Origin: Nocardioides sp. R-C-SC26
Lineage (GTDB): Bacteria > Actinomycetota > Actinomycetes > Propionibacteriales > Nocardioidaceae
DNA: 41,128 bases
Assembly: GCF_021246465.1 (NCBI RefSeq)
Contig: NZ_JAHRHK010000007.1
Span: 1-41,128, forward strand
Reading direction: 5' to 3'
The number at the start of each line of letters is the position of its first letter. Positions within the stretch are counted from its first letter, which is position 1. The notes under the pieces are model-generated. The model made no database searches, was not told the DNA's origin, and saw only the letters and a program-made list of their open reading frames with translations. Made by a program: the position numbers and the translations under genes. Shown one piece after another: positions 1-10,305 of the stretch.

Positions 1-1485
1 CCGAGGCGCTCCAGGCGGCTGCCGAGCGTGCCGGCGTCGACCTGGCCGTGGAGACCCAGGGCTCCGCCGGTTCCACTCCCCTCGATCCGGCGGTCATCAC
101 CGCCGCCGACGCCGTCATCTTCTCCGTCGACGTCGGAGTGCGCGACCGGGGACGCTTCGCCGGTAAGGCCGTTCGTCTCCTCCGGCGTCAAGCGCCCCAT
201 CGACGAGGGCGACGCCCTGATCGCCGAGGCGCTGCGGGCGGCGGACGACCCCGGTGCAGCGCGCGTCGAGGGGTCGTCGGACGGACCCAACAGCACGGGC
301 AACGCCGCCCTCAAGGAGTCATGGGGTGGCCGCACCCGCCGGGTGCTGATGACCGGCGTGTCCTACATGATCCCGTTCGTCGCGGCGGGCGGCCTCCTCA
401 TCGCGCTGAGCTTCCTCCTGGGCGGGTACGAGATCGTCGGCCCCTACGGCGACATCGCGGTGAACAACTCGCTGTTCGACCTGCCCAACCCGCAGGCGCT
501 GGGCCTGGACCACGCACTCTTCGACTCCGGTCTCGCCGCCTACATCGGTGCGCTGTTCTTCATCATCGGCAAGACCGCCTTCATGTTCTTCATCCCTGCA
601 CTTGCGGGCTTCATCGCTTTCGCGATCGCCGACCGACCGGGAATCGCACCCGGCTTCGTCCTCGGTGGTCTCGCAGCGAACATCTTCGGCGTGGTGGACG
701 CCGGCGGCGTCGCCCTCCCGGCGACGGGCTTCCTCGGCGCCATCATCGGCGGTGTGATCGCGGGTCTCGTCGCGCACTGGATCGGGTCCTGGAAGGTACC
801 CACCTGGGCGCGCGGACTCATGCCCGTTCTCGTCATCCCGCTGCTGACCTCGATCGTCGCGGGGCTTCTGATGATCGTGGTACTCGGCAAGCCGATCAAC
901 TGGCTGATGACGCAGCTCACGGACGGCCTCAACGACCTGTCAGGCGGCAGCGCCGTGCTGCTCGGCGTCATCCTCGGCCTGATGATGGCCTTCGACATGG
1001 GCGGGCCGCTCAACAAGGTCGCCTACAGCTTCGCTGCCGTCGGCGTCGGTGGTGCGTCGCTCGCATCCGACGCGCCCGAGCTCAAGATCATGGCCGCGGT
1101 CATGCTCGCCGGGATGGTGCCACCGATCGCACTCGCGCTGGCGACCGTCGCGCGTCCCTCCCTCTTCACGCCTGCGGAGCGGGAGAACGGCAAGGCAGGC
1201 TGGCTGCTCGGCGCGTCGTTCATCACCGAGGGCGCCATCCCGTTCGCGGCGGCCGATCCCCTGCGCGTCATCCCGGCGATCATGCTGGGATCGGCCGTGA
1301 CAGGTGGCTTGTCGGAGGCGCTCGGTGTCTCGGTCCGCGCACCCCACGGCGGGATCTTCGTCCTCTTCGCGGTCGATGGCGTGCTCGGCTTCGTGATCAG
1401 TCTCGCGGCCGGCGTGCTGGTCGGCGCCGTCGCCGTCATCGGCCTCAAGTCGCTGGCGCGCCGCCCCGAGCTCGCGTCCGTCTGA
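1..1485 (+). CDS. fruA: PTS fructose-specific EIIBC permease, 5' partial, frameshifted
   Basis: Membrane permease of the phosphotransferase system, which takes up fructose-type sugars with concurrent phosphorylation. The end of the EIIB domain reads in the frame starting at base 3 and the multi-spanning EIIC domain in the frame ending at 1485. Visible EIIC motifs are [12 protein letters not shown] (about 990-1026), [13 protein letters not shown] (about 1221-1260) and APHGGIF. The EIIB tail reads up to RFAGK at 153-167, after which [10 protein letters not shown] continues only in the +1 frame; removing one G at 167-168 restores [14 protein letters not shown]. The gene therefore carries a one-base insertion or a consensus error, and its true start lies left of the window. 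ptsH follows 51 bases later. Family assignment is firm; the exact sugar is inferred. Confidence 0.88.
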   Translation, partial: PRRSRRLPSVPASTWPWRPRAPPVPLPSIRRSSPPPTPSSSPSTSECATGDASPVRPFVSSGVKRPIDEGDALIAEALRAADDPGAARVEGSSDGPNSTGNAALKESWGGRTRRVLMTGVSYMIPFVAAGGLLIALSFLLGGYEIVGPYGDIAVNNSLFDLPNPQALGLDHALFDSGLAAYIGALFFIIGKTAFMFFIPALAGFIAFAIADRPGIAPGFVLGGLAANIFGVVDAGGVALPATGFLGAIIGGVIAGLVAHWIGSWKVPTWARGLMPVLVIPLLTSIVAGLLMIVVLGKPINWLMTQLTDGLNDLSGGSAVLLGVILGLMMAFDMGGPLNKVAYSFAAVGVGGASLASDAPELKIMAAVMLAGMVPPIALALATVARPSLFTPAERENGKAGWLLGASFITEGAIPFAAADPLRVIPAIMLGSAVTGGLSEALGVSVRAPHGGIFVLFAVDGVLGFVISLAAGVLVGAVAVIGLKSLARRPELASV

Positions 1486-1536
1486 ACCCCGCTCGCCCGC
1501 TGGAATCACCCATCTGACGCACCTTCTGGAGGAACC

Positions 1537-1797
1537 ATGCACACCGTCACCGTCACCGTCGGCTCCGCCGTCGGCCTGCACGCCCGGCCGGCCGCGATCA
1601 TCTCCGAGGCCGCCGCCGAGCTCGACTCCGAGGTCTACCTCTCCGTCTCGGGCGAGGAGCCGGTCGACGCCGGTTCATCGCTGCTGATCATGACGCTCGG
1701 CGCCGGCAACGGTGCCGAGGTGGTGGTCTCGGGTGAGGACCCCGCCGACGTGGAGGCGATCGCCGCCCTCGTCGCGCGCGATCTCGACGCCGAGTAG
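1537..1797 (+). CDS. ptsH: Phosphocarrier protein HPr
   Basis: Small cytoplasmic phosphocarrier that passes phosphate from enzyme I to EIIA domains of sugar permeases. The 86-residue length is typical. The active-site motif GLHARPAA places the phosphorylated histidine at His15; the conserved region around the regulatory serine reads DAGSSLLIMTLGAG (Ser47/Ser48). A GGAGGA ribosome binding site at 1528-1533 sits 3 bases before the ATG. It lies directly downstream of the fructose permease, which suggests co-transcription. The downstream gene converges, with only 34 bases between the two stops. Confidence 0.95.
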   Translation: MHTVTVTVGSAVGLHARPAAIISEAAAELDSEVYLSVSGEEPVDAGSSLLIMTLGAGNGAEVVVSGEDPADVEAIAALVARDLDAE

Positions 1798-1831
1798 CGG
1801 CCATCGCCCCGGGCGGGCGGGGACGGTGCGA

Positions 1832-2893
1832 CTACGCCGTCTCCGCCCGTCGCCGTTGCAGTTCCTGGTAGACCACGCGCATACCGACCGCGCGTGCCAG
1901 CTCCGCCATGATGTCGGTGAAGAACTCGCGTCGATACACCTCGTCGGTGATCGCGACGACCGTGAAGTGCAGGCCGGAGAAGGCCGCGAGGAACACCGCG
2001 ACGTGCACCAGCTCGACGCTCACCCCCATCGCGGCGCTGAGCGAGTCCAACCCCCAGAGCGGATGCGGGGCTCCGGACTCGGCGCCGACCCAGCTGGTGA
2101 TCACCGCGTCGTCGATCGCGACGGCACCGAACACCAGGAAGAACAGGAACACCGCGAGCGAGAGCAGCAGCACCTGGAGCGCCTGGGCGATCACGAGGAC
2201 GCCGACGAGGTTGACCATCTGCAAGCCGGTGACCTGGGCCCGCTCGGGCAGGTCGATGCCCGCATCCACCACCTCGCGCGCGGCGTCCTCGAGCGGCGTC
2301 CCTGCCGCGCCCGCGAGCACGTCGTCGACGTCGACTCCGTCGTCGAAGCGATCGAGCTCCTGCGCCATCCGGGGCACCATGAAACCCAGCGCGGCAGCGG
2401 CGAAGAACATCACGGCGGCCCACAGCACACCTCCCTGCAGCGCCGAGGCGACCTGCCAGACCTCGGCGTTGATGAACAGGAACGTGATGAACAGCAGCAG
2501 CATCGGCAGGGCCCGGGTCGCCAACGGCAGCAGCAGGTCGAGGCTGGCGAAACCCCGACGCAGCGCCCACGCCGCGATGACCGAGGAGCGCAGAGCACGG
2601 AGCGCGTAGAGGCCGACGACGACGCCCGCCACGCTCGCGCCCGCAGGTAGGCCGTAGGACGGCTCGGTCAGCACGGCGAGCCCGACGCCGGCCACCGCGC
2701 CGAGGAGCACCGCGGTCGTGAGCACCGCCAGCACACGCGGCCGACTCAGCCGGGCGGCGACGAGCGCGCGCACGTCGTCGACGAAGTACGGCAGACCGTG
2801 GTGCACGAACCACGCTTCGGCGGCGCAGACCGCCTCGCGCGAGGAGCCCTCCGACGGAGGGTCACCAGCGACGCCGCCGACGGGCTCAGACAC
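1832..2893 (-). CDS. Multi-pass membrane protein of unknown function
   Basis: Predicted 353-residue integral membrane protein that I do not recognise by family. The GTG start at 2893 overlaps the ribF stop (2886-2888), indicating translational coupling; the reading frame upstream of this is ribF shadow. Hydrophobic stretches lie near residues 53-77, 83-112, 127-147, 154-174, 226-260 and 292-315, giving about six spans. Between the fourth and fifth is an acidic soluble loop (about 178-222) containing DRFDDGVDVDD. The C-terminus is charged (YQELQRRRAE). No catalytic motif is visible. Position as the last gene of the rimP-to-ribF series suggests expression with translation and flavin genes, but no function follows from that. 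Confidence 0.75.
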   Translation of the reverse strand: MSEPVGGVAGDPPSEGSSREAVCAAEAWFVHHGLPYFVDDVRALVAARLSRPRVLAVLTTAVLLGAVAGVGLAVLTEPSYGLPAGASVAGVVVGLYALRALRSSVIAAWALRRGFASLDLLLPLATRALPMLLLFITFLFINAEVWQVASALQGGVLWAAVMFFAAAALGFMVPRMAQELDRFDDGVDVDDVLAGAAGTPLEDAAREVVDAGIDLPERAQVTGLQMVNLVGVLVIAQALQVLLLSLAVFLFFLVFGAVAIDDAVITSWVGAESGAPHPLWGLDSLSAAMGVSVELVHVAVFLAAFSGLHFTVVAITDEVYRREFFTDIMAELARAVGMRVVYQELQRRRAETA

Positions 2894-3839
2894 CGAGGAG
2901 CGTCCGTGTGCGGTCGACGTCGTCGGCCATCTGGACCAGCAGAGCCTCGACTCCGTCGAAGGCGACCATGCCACGCAACCGCTCGACGAACTCCACCTCG
3001 ACCTCCACCCCGTAGAGATCCAGATCGACCCGGTCGAGCACATAGCTCTCCACGCGCCGCTCCCGCACCCCGCTGAACGTCGGGTTGGTGCCGACGCTGA
3101 TCGCGGCCGGGAACACCTCTCCGGTGTCCAGTCGCTTCAGCCGCCCCGCGTACACACCGTCGGCGGGCGTGGCACTCGATCCCGCAGCCGGCACGTTGGC
3201 CGTCGGGTAGCCGATCTCGCGACCTCGCTGGTCACCCCGGACGACCACACCGCGCGTCACCACGGGACGCCCGAGCGCCTCGGCGGCACCCGCGACGTCT
3301 CCAGCCGCGAGACAGGTCCTCACGTACGTGGACGACCACACCTGGGGGCCACCGTCGAGAGCGACCCCCTCGGCGACGAAGCCCGACCGGGCTCCCGCCT
3401 CGGTCAGGAAGGCGACGTCCCCGGCTGCGCGGTTGCCGAACCGGAAGTTCGCACCGACCACCACCGCATCGGCCCTCAACGCCTGCACGAGCACGCGGTC
3501 GACGAACTCCTGGGGTGACCACGCGGCGACATCGAGATCGAACGGCAGCGCGAACACCTGGTCGACACCGGCCGCGCCGAGCAGCTCACCCCGGTCCTCG
3601 AGCGTGGTGAGCATCGACGGCGCGTGCTCGGGCCTCAGCACGGCCATCGGATGCGGGTCGAACGTGACGGCGACCAGAGGTGCCGCATGCTCGTCAGCCA
3701 GTTCGCGAGCGCGCGCGATCACCGCCCGGTGGCCGCGATGGACACCGTCGAAGTTTCCGATGACGACCACGCTGCGGGCCAGGTCGCGCGGGACGTCGTC
3801 CCAGGAGCGCCAGATCTGCACGGACGGAACACTATTCAC
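2886..3839 (-). CDS. ribF: Bifunctional riboflavin kinase / FMN adenylyltransferase
   Basis: Cytoplasmic enzyme that phosphorylates riboflavin to FMN and adenylates FMN to FAD. The N-terminal nucleotidyltransferase domain shows GNFDGVHRGH (residues 28-37) and VTFDPHP (about 58-64). The C-terminal flavokinase domain shows the PTANV motif and GVYAGRL. The 317-residue length is normal for prokaryotic RibF. It follows truB on the same strand after 66 bases and overlaps the start of the membrane protein gene downstream. The ATG start at 3839 is the natural one for a protein opening straight into the adenylyltransferase fold. Confidence 0.95.
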   Translation of the reverse strand: MNSVPSVQIWRSWDDVPRDLARSVVVIGNFDGVHRGHRAVIARARELADEHAAPLVAVTFDPHPMAVLRPEHAPSMLTTLEDRGELLGAAGVDQVFALPFDLDVAAWSPQEFVDRVLVQALRADAVVVGANFRFGNRAAGDVAFLTEAGARSGFVAEGVALDGGPQVWSSTYVRTCLAAGDVAGAAEALGRPVVTRGVVVRGDQRGREIGYPTANVPAAGSSATPADGVYAGRLKRLDTGEVFPAAISVGTNPTFSGVRERRVESYVLDRVDLDLYGVEVEVEFVERLRGMVAFDGVEALLVQMADDVDRTRTLLGV

Positions 3840-3905
3840 CGAGGTGGCGATACGCGACGCAGGATCCGGGCACCGTGTCCCGCGCCACGGCGAGAACCGG
3901 TGGAA

Positions 3906-4784
3906 TCAGGCCGTGACGAAGACCGCGACCGGGCGGGAGCCCGACTCGGCCGGCTCGTAGAGCGCCAGGAACTCCCCCGCGGGCGAGAACACCGCGCTGA
4001 GCGCCTCCAGGGGGCGCGTCAGCGCGCGTCCCACGCGGACCGCGGCAGCGTCCCCGTCATCGAGATCGACGGCCGGGAAGCTCACCCGCGCAGCGTCGGC
4101 GATCGGGAGGAGCGTGAACTCCTCGCCGAGCTCGTCGAGCGTGTGCGCGCCCGCCAGGTCGAATGCCCCGACGGCTGTGCGCCGCAGCGCCGTGAGGTGA
4201 CCGCCCACGCCGAGAGCGGCGCCGAGATCGCGGGCGATCGCTCGAATGTAGGTGCCGCTGGAGCAGCGGACGGTGATGTCCACTTCGGGCAGCCTCAGGT
4301 CGGTGACCTGCAGGTCGTGCACGGTGACGCGGCGGGACTTCAGCTCCACCTCTTCGCCGTCGCGGACCCGTTGATAGGCCCGCTTGCCGTCGACCTTGAT
4401 CGCGGACACCGCCGTCGGCACCTGGTCGATCTCGCCGACGAAAGCCGCAAGGGCAGTGTGGATCGCAGCGGCCTCCAGGTGCTCGGTCGTCGCACGGGAG
4501 ACGACCTCGCCTTCGGCGTCGTCGGTGGTGGTGGACGCACCGAGCAGGATCGTGGCCTCGTACTGCTTCTCGGTCAGCATCAGGTGCCCGAGCAGACGGG
4601 TCGCCCGATCGACGCCGAGCACCAGCACGCCGGTGGCCATCGGGTCGAGCGTGCCGGCGTGCCCGACCTTGCGGGTGCCCGCCAGACGGCGAACGCGCGC
4701 GACCACGTCGTGCGAGGTCATCCCACCGGCCTTGTCGACGACGACCAGACCGGGGCGCGCCGGCGAGCGAGGTCGGTCAGTCAA
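3906..4784 (-). CDS. truB: tRNA pseudouridine(55) synthase TruB
   Basis: Converts uridine 55 in the tRNA T-loop to pseudouridine. The catalytic motif [12 protein letters not shown] lies at residues 41-52 with the nucleophilic Asp at 47; [14 protein letters not shown] is the conserved RNA-binding and active-site segment. The chosen TTG start at 4784 overlaps the rbfA stop by eight bases and gives 292 residues, a typical length. A longer in-frame extension exists but its Arg/Thr/Pro-rich sequence is the antisense-like shadow of the acidic rbfA tail. The C-terminal part looks like a PUA-like actinobacterial domain. Start choice is moderately sure; identity is firm. Confidence 0.93.
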   Translation of the reverse strand: MTDRPRSPARPGLVVVDKAGGMTSHDVVARVRRLAGTRKVGHAGTLDPMATGVLVLGVDRATRLLGHLMLTEKQYEATILLGASTTTDDAEGEVVSRATTEHLEAAAIHTALAAFVGEIDQVPTAVSAIKVDGKRAYQRVRDGEEVELKSRRVTVHDLQVTDLRLPEVDITVRCSSGTYIRAIARDLGAALGVGGHLTALRRTAVGAFDLAGAHTLDELGEEFTLLPIADAARVSFPAVDLDDGDAAAVRVGRALTRPLEALSAVFSPAGEFLALYEPAESGSRPVAVFVTA

Positions 4785-5250
4785 GCTCGTCCTCGTCGTC
4801 GGCCTCCGCCTCGTCGAAGTCGCCGTCCTCGTCCTCGCGCGGCTTCTTGTAGGGGTCCTCGTCGCCGGCGTAGGTCTTGCCCTCGCGAGCCGCCGCCAGG
4901 TCGGCGTCGGCGCGGCGGGCACGTTCCAGGGCGTCGTCCAGGACCCGCGCCTCCTCAGGCAGGGCGTCGCGCACGAAGGTCAACGTCGGCGCGGTACGTG
5001 TACCGAGCTGTTTGGCGACCTCCGAACGCATCAATCCCTTGGCCGACTCCAACGCCACGGCGGTGCCCTCGGCCTGCGCCTCGTCGCCCAGCACGGTGTA
5101 GAAGAGCGTGGCGTGCTGGCCGTCGCCCGTGATCCGTACGTCGGTGATCGTCACGAAGCCCAGACGAGGATCCTTGATCCTGCGCTCGAGCATCTCCGCC
5201 ACGATCACCTGGATACGGTCGGCGATCTTGCGCACTCGCGGGTTGGCCAT
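4777..5250 (-). CDS. rbfA: 30S ribosome-binding factor RbfA
   Basis: Late-stage 30S maturation factor that binds near the 5' end of 16S rRNA. The 157-residue product begins [20 protein letters not shown] and contains [15 protein letters not shown], both typical of RbfA. The tail is long and strongly acidic ([19 protein letters not shown]), a common actinobacterial feature. The ATG at 5250 is preferred over an upstream extension that reads through the intergenic hairpin. It lies between infB and truB and its stop is overlapped by the truB start. Confidence 0.94.
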   Translation of the reverse strand: MANPRVRKIADRIQVIVAEMLERRIKDPRLGFVTITDVRITGDGQHATLFYTVLGDEAQAEGTAVALESAKGLMRSEVAKQLGTRTAPTLTFVRDALPEEARVLDDALERARRADADLAAAREGKTYAGDEDPYKKPREDEDGDFDEAEADDEDELD

Positions 5251-5272
5251 AGTTCGACTTCCTGTCTTCACG

Positions 5273-5388
5273 GAATCTCGTGCCCCGGGCGGATGCCTCG
5301 CAAGTCGGAGGGCCGACGGCGACCTGGAGAGCGGAGCGGTCGTCGAGGCCCGACAACGCCGCGAGGCGCCGCCCGGGGTACGGGATTC
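5273..5388 (-). other. Long imperfect inverted repeat at the infB-rbfA junction
   Basis: The arms at 5273-5301 and 5361-5388 pair over about 28 positions with three mismatches or wobbles and one bulge. The right arm includes the infB stop codon, so on the transcript the structure begins at the end of infB. The 59-base loop holds a smaller hairpin (GTCGG aggg CCGAC). It could be an attenuator, a processing site or a translational insulator; there is no U-tract. Confidence 0.7.
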
Positions 5389-8093
5389 AGCCGCGCGGGA
5401 TCTCGCGCATCTCGAATGCCTCCACGACATCGCCTTCCTTGATGTCGCCGAAGTTGCGGAGCACCAGACCACACTCGAAGCCCTCGCGGACCTCGGAGGC
5501 GTCGTCCTTCTCCCGCTTGAGCGAGGCCAGGTCGAGGTTGTCGGCCACCACGGCGCCGTCGCGGATCACGCGGCACTTGGCGTTACGGCGGATGGTGCCG
5601 CTGGTGACCATGCAACCGGCGATGTTGCCGATCCGGCTGCTGCGGAAGATCGCGCGGATCTCCGCCTGGCCGAGCACCGACTCCTCGAACTCGGGCTTGA
5701 GCATGCCCTTGAGCGCGGCCTCGATCTCCTCGATCGCCTGGTAGATGACCGAGTAGTAGCGGATCTCGACGCCTTCCTTGTCCGCCATCTCGGTCGCCTT
5801 GCCCTGCGGGCGCACGTTGAAGCCGATGATGATGGCGTCGGAGGCCGCGGCCAGGTCGACGTTGGTCTCGGTGATCGCACCGACACCGCGGTCGATGACC
5901 CGGATGCCGACCTCGTCGCCGACGTCGATCTGCGACAGGGCGTCCTCGAGCGCCTCGACGGAACCGGACACGTCGCCCTTGAGGATGAGGTTGAGCTCCT
6001 GGCTCTCGCCCTTCTCCATCGACGCCATGAAGTCCTCGAGAGTGCGGCGCACGCGGCGCTTGGCCTGCATGGCGGCGCGCTCGCGGGACTCGCGCTTCTC
6101 GGCGATCTGGCGGGCCATCCGGTCGTCCTCGACGACGAGGAAGTTCTGGCCGGCGCCGGGGACCGAGCTCAGACCGAGCACCATCGCCGGGCGGCCCGGG
6201 TCGGCGTACGCGAGCTCGTTGCCGTGCTCGTCGAGCATGGCGCGGACGCGACCGTGCGCGGGACCCGCGACGATCGAGTCGCCCACACGGATGGTTCCGC
6301 GCTGCACCAGGATCGTGGCCACCGGACCGCGACCGCGGTCGAGGTGCGCCTCGACCACGAGGCCCTGGGCGTCCTGCGTGGGGTTGGCCCGCAGGTCGAG
6401 GGAGGCGTCGGCGGTGAGGACGACGGCCTCGAGCAGCTTGTCGAGGTTCAGCTCGGACTTCGCGGAGACGTCGACGAACATCGCGTCGCCGCCGTACTCC
6501 TCCGGGACCAGGCCGTACTCGGTCAGCTGACCGCGCACCTTGGTCGGGTCCGCGTCGGGCTTGTCGATCTTGTTGACCGCGACCACGATCGGGACGCCGG
6601 CGGCCTTGGCGTGGTTGAGCGCCTCGACCGTCTGCGGCATCACGCCGTCGTCGGCCGCGACCACCAGGATCGCGATGTCGGTCGCCTGCGCACCACGGGC
6701 ACGCATGGCGGTGAAGGCCTCGTGACCGGGCGTGTCGATGAAGGTGATGCGACGGTCGTTGCCATCCACATCGGTGTGCACCTGGTAGGCACCGATGTGC
6801 TGGGTGATGCCACCGGCCTCCTTGTCGACGACGTTGGCGCCGCGCAGGGCGTCGAGGAGCTTGGTCTTTCCGTGGTCGACGTGACCCATCACGGTCACGA
6901 CCGGCGGTCGGATGACCAGGTCGTCCTCGTCACCCTCGTCGGAGCCGAACTCGATGTCGAAGGACTCCAGCAGCTCGCGGTCCTCGTCCTCGGGCGAGAC
7001 GACCTCGACGACGTAGTTGAGCTCCTCACCGAGCAGCTCCAGCGTGGCGTCGTTGACCGACTCGGTCGCCGTCACCATCTCGCCGAGGTGGAACAGCATC
7101 TGCACCAACGATGCCGGCTCGACGCCGATCTTCTCCGCGAAGTCGGTCAGCGAGGCGCCGCGCGCCAGGCGAACGGTCTCGCCGTTGCCCTTGCGGACCC
7201 TCATGCCGCCGATCGTCGGGGCCTCCATGGCCTCGAATTCCTGACGACGCGCGCGCTTCGACTTGCGGCCACGGCGCGACGGACCACCGGGGCGACCGAA
7301 GGCGCCCTGGGTCTGACCACGCTGGCCGGGGCGGCCACGACCACCGGGTCCGCTGAAGCCGCCGCCACCACCGGGACGGCCCGGAGCGCCGGCGCCCGCG
7401 CCGGCACCGGCCGGTCCACGGCCCGGGGCACCCGGACGACCGGGCGCGCCAGGTCGGCCGGGAGCACCGGGACGACCAGCCGGACCGCGACCGAACGCGG
7501 CCGGGGACTTCGGCATCATCGCCGGGTTCGGGCGAGGCATGCCCGGACGGGGCGCTGCACCGTCGCGGCCGGCCGGCGGACGCGGCGGACGCTCGGCATC
7601 GTTGCCGCCGGCAGCCGGCGGGGGCGTGGCGGGACGGCGTCCCATGCCCTGGCTGGGGGCGAACGGGATGCTTCCCCGGGGCCCCCAAGGGCGGGCCCGC
7701 GGCCGGCGGCTCGGCGGCCGGCGGCTCTACCGCGGCGGCCGGGGCCTGCGGCTCGGCAGAGACCTCCGCAACGGCCGCCTCGGCAGCAGGCGCCTCGGGC
7801 TCGACCGGCTCCGCCGGGGCCTTCGGAGCAGGCTTCGGGCCGGGCTTGGGGGCCGACTTCTTGGCCGCGGGCGCTGCCGTCTCGGCCGGGGCCGCGGCGG
7901 GTGCCGCCTCGGCACCTCCGGCGTTGGCCTTCAGAGACTCTCCGTACTCCTTGCGGAAACGCATCTCCGCGGGGAGCTCGACGGTCGAGCTCGCCGACTT
8001 GACGAACTCACCCATCTCCTTGAACTTCTCGAGAACGAACTTGCTCTCGACTCCGAACTCCTTGGCGAGTTCGTGGACGCGGGTCTTAGCCAC
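5387..8093 (-). CDS. infB: Translation initiation factor IF-2 (frameshift in the linker)
   Basis: GTPase that delivers initiator tRNA to the 30S subunit. The N-terminal IF2_N module starts [20 protein letters not shown] at 8093, followed by a long Ala/Pro and then Gly/Pro/Arg linker typical of actinobacteria. A second IF2_N module (about 6950-7210), the G domain with [16 protein letters not shown] and NKID, and the C-terminal fMet-tRNA domains follow. The frame changes by +1 in the run CCCCGGGGCCCCC (7674-7686). Removing one base gives [18 protein letters not shown], which resembles the usual actinobacterial IF-2 linker, and a 901-residue protein. Because IF-2 is essential, a sequencing error is more likely than a real lesion. 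Confidence 0.93.
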
Positions 8094-8221
8094 AATTCTC
8101 CTTCTGGCTCGACCCGCATCGCAGGCGTGATCGAACCGTTAGTGGTGCCGGTGTTGCTGGCTCATCGGGAAGTACTCATCGAGTGCTCATGAGCTGGTGC
8201 TCCAGTCCCTGGGTTGTCAGA

Positions 8222-8533
8222 TCACTTCGTCTCACGGGCCATCACGTAGTCGCCCACCGGTGCGCTGGAGAGTCCCGGCCCGGCTCCGGTCACCCGGAGC
8301 GCCCGGCCGAAGGCCCTACGACGCACCGCGAGGTCGTAACACTCGGTCGTGGGGTGCAGATGCGCCCCGCGGCCGGGTGCGGTGCCGTTGGGATCGGGGG
8401 CGACGACCGGCTGGCCGTGCGCATCCGAGCCGACGGTCACCCGCAACAACTCGCGTTTGGCAGCCTTCCCCCGGCATCCCACACATGTGCGGACAGGACC
8501 GTCCGCAGGTTGAGGGAGACGTGAGAGGACCAC
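8222..8533 (-). CDS. ylxR: YlxR family RNA-binding protein (DUF448)
   Basis: Small nucleic-acid-binding protein of the nusA-infB operon. The RTCVGCR motif near residue 15 and the basic segment RRRAFGRALRV identify the family. At 103 residues it is close to family length. GTG start at 8533; 64 bases separate it from the nusA stop. The precise role of YlxR in actinobacteria is unsettled; RNA binding or regulation is known for relatives. Confidence 0.88.
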   Translation of the reverse strand: MVLSRLPQPADGPVRTCVGCRGKAAKRELLRVTVGSDAHGQPVVAPDPNGTAPGRGAHLHPTTECYDLAVRRRAFGRALRVTGAGPGLSSAPVGDYVMARETK

Positions 8534-8597
8534 CGTCGGCCAGTCTAGCCACTCCGGCTCTGGACGCCGAACCGGCAGGAGAGGGCCGCGGGAACGC

Positions 8598-9563
8598 TCA
8601 CTCCTCGTCGGAGCGGATGTCGATGCGCCAGCCCGTGAGCCGCGCTGCCAGACGGGCGTTCTGGCCCTCCTTGCCGATCGCGAGGGAGAGCTGGAAGTCG
8701 GGCACGATGACGCGCGCGGACTTCGCGGCCAGGTCGACGATCTCGACGCTCTTGACCTGCGCCGGAGAGAGGGCGTTGCCGACCAGGGACGCGGGATCGT
8801 CCGACCAGTCGACGATGTCGATCTTCTCGCCGTGCAGCTCGGCCATCACGTTGCGCACCCGCTGGCCCATCGGGCCGATGCAGGCGCCCTTGGGGTTGAT
8901 GCCGGACGCACGACCGACGACGGCGATCTTCGTGCGGTGACCGGCCTCACGGGCGATGCCGGCGATCTCGACCTGACCGTTGGCGATCTCGGGGACCTCC
9001 AGCGCGAAGAGCTTCTTGACCAGACCCGGGTGCGAGCGGGTCAGCGTGATCTGCGGACCACGCATCCCCTTGCGTACCGAGAGGACCAGGCACTTGATGC
9101 GTTCGCCGTGCACGTAGGACTCCCCGGGCACACGCTCGCTCACCGGGAGCAGCGCCTCGACCTTGCCGAGGTCGACCATCACGTCGCCGGGGTTGCGACC
9201 CTGCTGGATCACTCCGGAGATCAGGTCGCCCTCCTTGCCCGAGAACTCGCCGAACTTGATCTCGTCCTCGGCGTCTCGGATGCGCTGCAGCATGATCTGC
9301 TTCGCCGTCATCGCGGCGATGCGGCCGAAGCCGTCGGGGGTGTCCTCGAACTCACCGATCGCGTTGTCGTCGTTGTCGAACTCGGTGGCCCACACGACGA
9401 CGTGGCCGGTCTTGCGGTCGACGACGACACGCGCCTGGTCGTAGGCACCCGGGGTCTTGAGATAGGCGTTGAGCAGTGCCTGTTCGATGGCCTCCACCAG
9501 GACCTCGAACTTGATCTCCTTCTCGCGCTCCAACATGCGCAGGATGCTCAGGTCGATGTCCAT
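8598..9563 (-). CDS. nusA: Transcription termination/antitermination factor NusA
   Basis: RNA polymerase-associated factor controlling pausing, termination and antitermination. The 321-residue protein has the N-terminal RNAP-binding domain ([19 protein letters not shown]), an S1 domain ([20 protein letters not shown]) and two KH domains ([12 protein letters not shown] and [19 protein letters not shown]). It lacks the C-terminal acidic repeats of Escherichia coli NusA, as usual in actinobacteria. Its ATG overlaps the rimP stop by one base (TGATG), so the two are translationally coupled. Confidence 0.96.
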   Translation of the reverse strand: MDIDLSILRMLEREKEIKFEVLVEAIEQALLNAYLKTPGAYDQARVVVDRKTGHVVVWATEFDNDDNAIGEFEDTPDGFGRIAAMTAKQIMLQRIRDAEDEIKFGEFSGKEGDLISGVIQQGRNPGDVMVDLGKVEALLPVSERVPGESYVHGERIKCLVLSVRKGMRGPQITLTRSHPGLVKKLFALEVPEIANGQVEIAGIAREAGHRTKIAVVGRASGINPKGACIGPMGQRVRNVMAELHGEKIDIVDWSDDPASLVGNALSPAQVKSVEIVDLAAKSARVIVPDFQLSLAIGKEGQNARLAARLTGWRIDIRSDEE

Positions 9564-10135
9564 CAGCGGTTCTCCTCGGTCTCGGTCGTCTCGGTGCCGT
9601 CGGCGTCCACGCTGTCGTCGTCGGTCTCGTGTTCCTCGTCGTCGAGGTCGCCGGAATCGTCGTCGGGCCCGGCCGCTCGCCGGTTGAACTCGATCTGCAC
9701 GAGCGCCTTGGCCACGTCGGCGTAGGACACGTCGCTGGCGACGCCGTCGACGTCCAGCTCGACGCTCACCTCATCCGAGCTGCCGATGCGGCCGGTGAGC
9801 GCCCCGCCCTCGATCAGGGTCACCTTCACCAGACGCCCGGCGTTGCGCCGCCAGTGGCGCGGCAGGGTGAGCGGGCGGTCGACGCCGCGGGAGGTGACCT
9901 CCAGCGTGTAGGGCAGCTGGCCCATCACGTCGCTAGCGTCGAGGACGGCGTTCACGGCACGGGTCGCCTCGGCCACCTCGTCGAGCGTGATGCCGCCGTC
10001 GCGATCGACCGCGATACGCAGGACGCGGCGCTTCCCGGCGGGCGTGACCTCGACGGCCTCGATGTCGAAGCCCGCCTCGGCCAGGGGTCCGACCAACTCG
10101 CTCTCGATGCGCTGAGCCAGCGTCTCGGATGACAT
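9563..10135 (-). CDS. rimP: Ribosome maturation factor RimP
   Basis: Assembly factor for the 30S subunit. The product from the ATG at 10135 has 190 residues, opening [20 protein letters not shown] and containing [18 protein letters not shown], the conserved RimP signature. The C-terminal 40 residues are strongly acidic. An upstream extension in the same frame lacks conservation features and crosses the divergent promoter region. First gene of the rimP-nusA-ylxR-infB-rbfA-truB-ribF series; overlaps nusA by one base. Confidence 0.95.
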   Translation of the reverse strand: MSSETLAQRIESELVGPLAEAGFDIEAVEVTPAGKRRVLRIAVDRDGGITLDEVAEATRAVNAVLDASDVMGQLPYTLEVTSRGVDRPLTLPRHWRRNAGRLVKVTLIEGGALTGRIGSSDEVSVELDVDGVASDVSYADVAKALVQIEFNRRAAGPDDDSGDLDDEEHETDDDSVDADGTETTETEENR

Positions 10136-10305
10136 CGGACCTCCTGTGCTGTTGTGTGCCCCGCGGTGCCGTGGTGCGGAGTCCAGCCTAGTGGAGCGAT
10201 GGCGACCCTCGACCCCGGAGGTCGCTGGGGACGTCGCGCCGGTTTCGGCCGCCTCGCCCCCACCACGTGGTCCAGATCCGCGCGACGCGCCGGTACTGTC
10301 GCGCC

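Noticed and set aside
1798..1831. Short GC-rich hairpin between ptsH and the convergent membrane gene
   Set aside because: GCCCCG and CGGGGA-like words give only a weak stem in GC-rich DNA; not distinct from background.
5108..8002. 964-codon plus-strand reading frame opposite infB
   Set aside because: It is the complement of the infB, rbfA gap and linker region; composition follows the high-GC codon pattern of infB and it contains no protein motifs.
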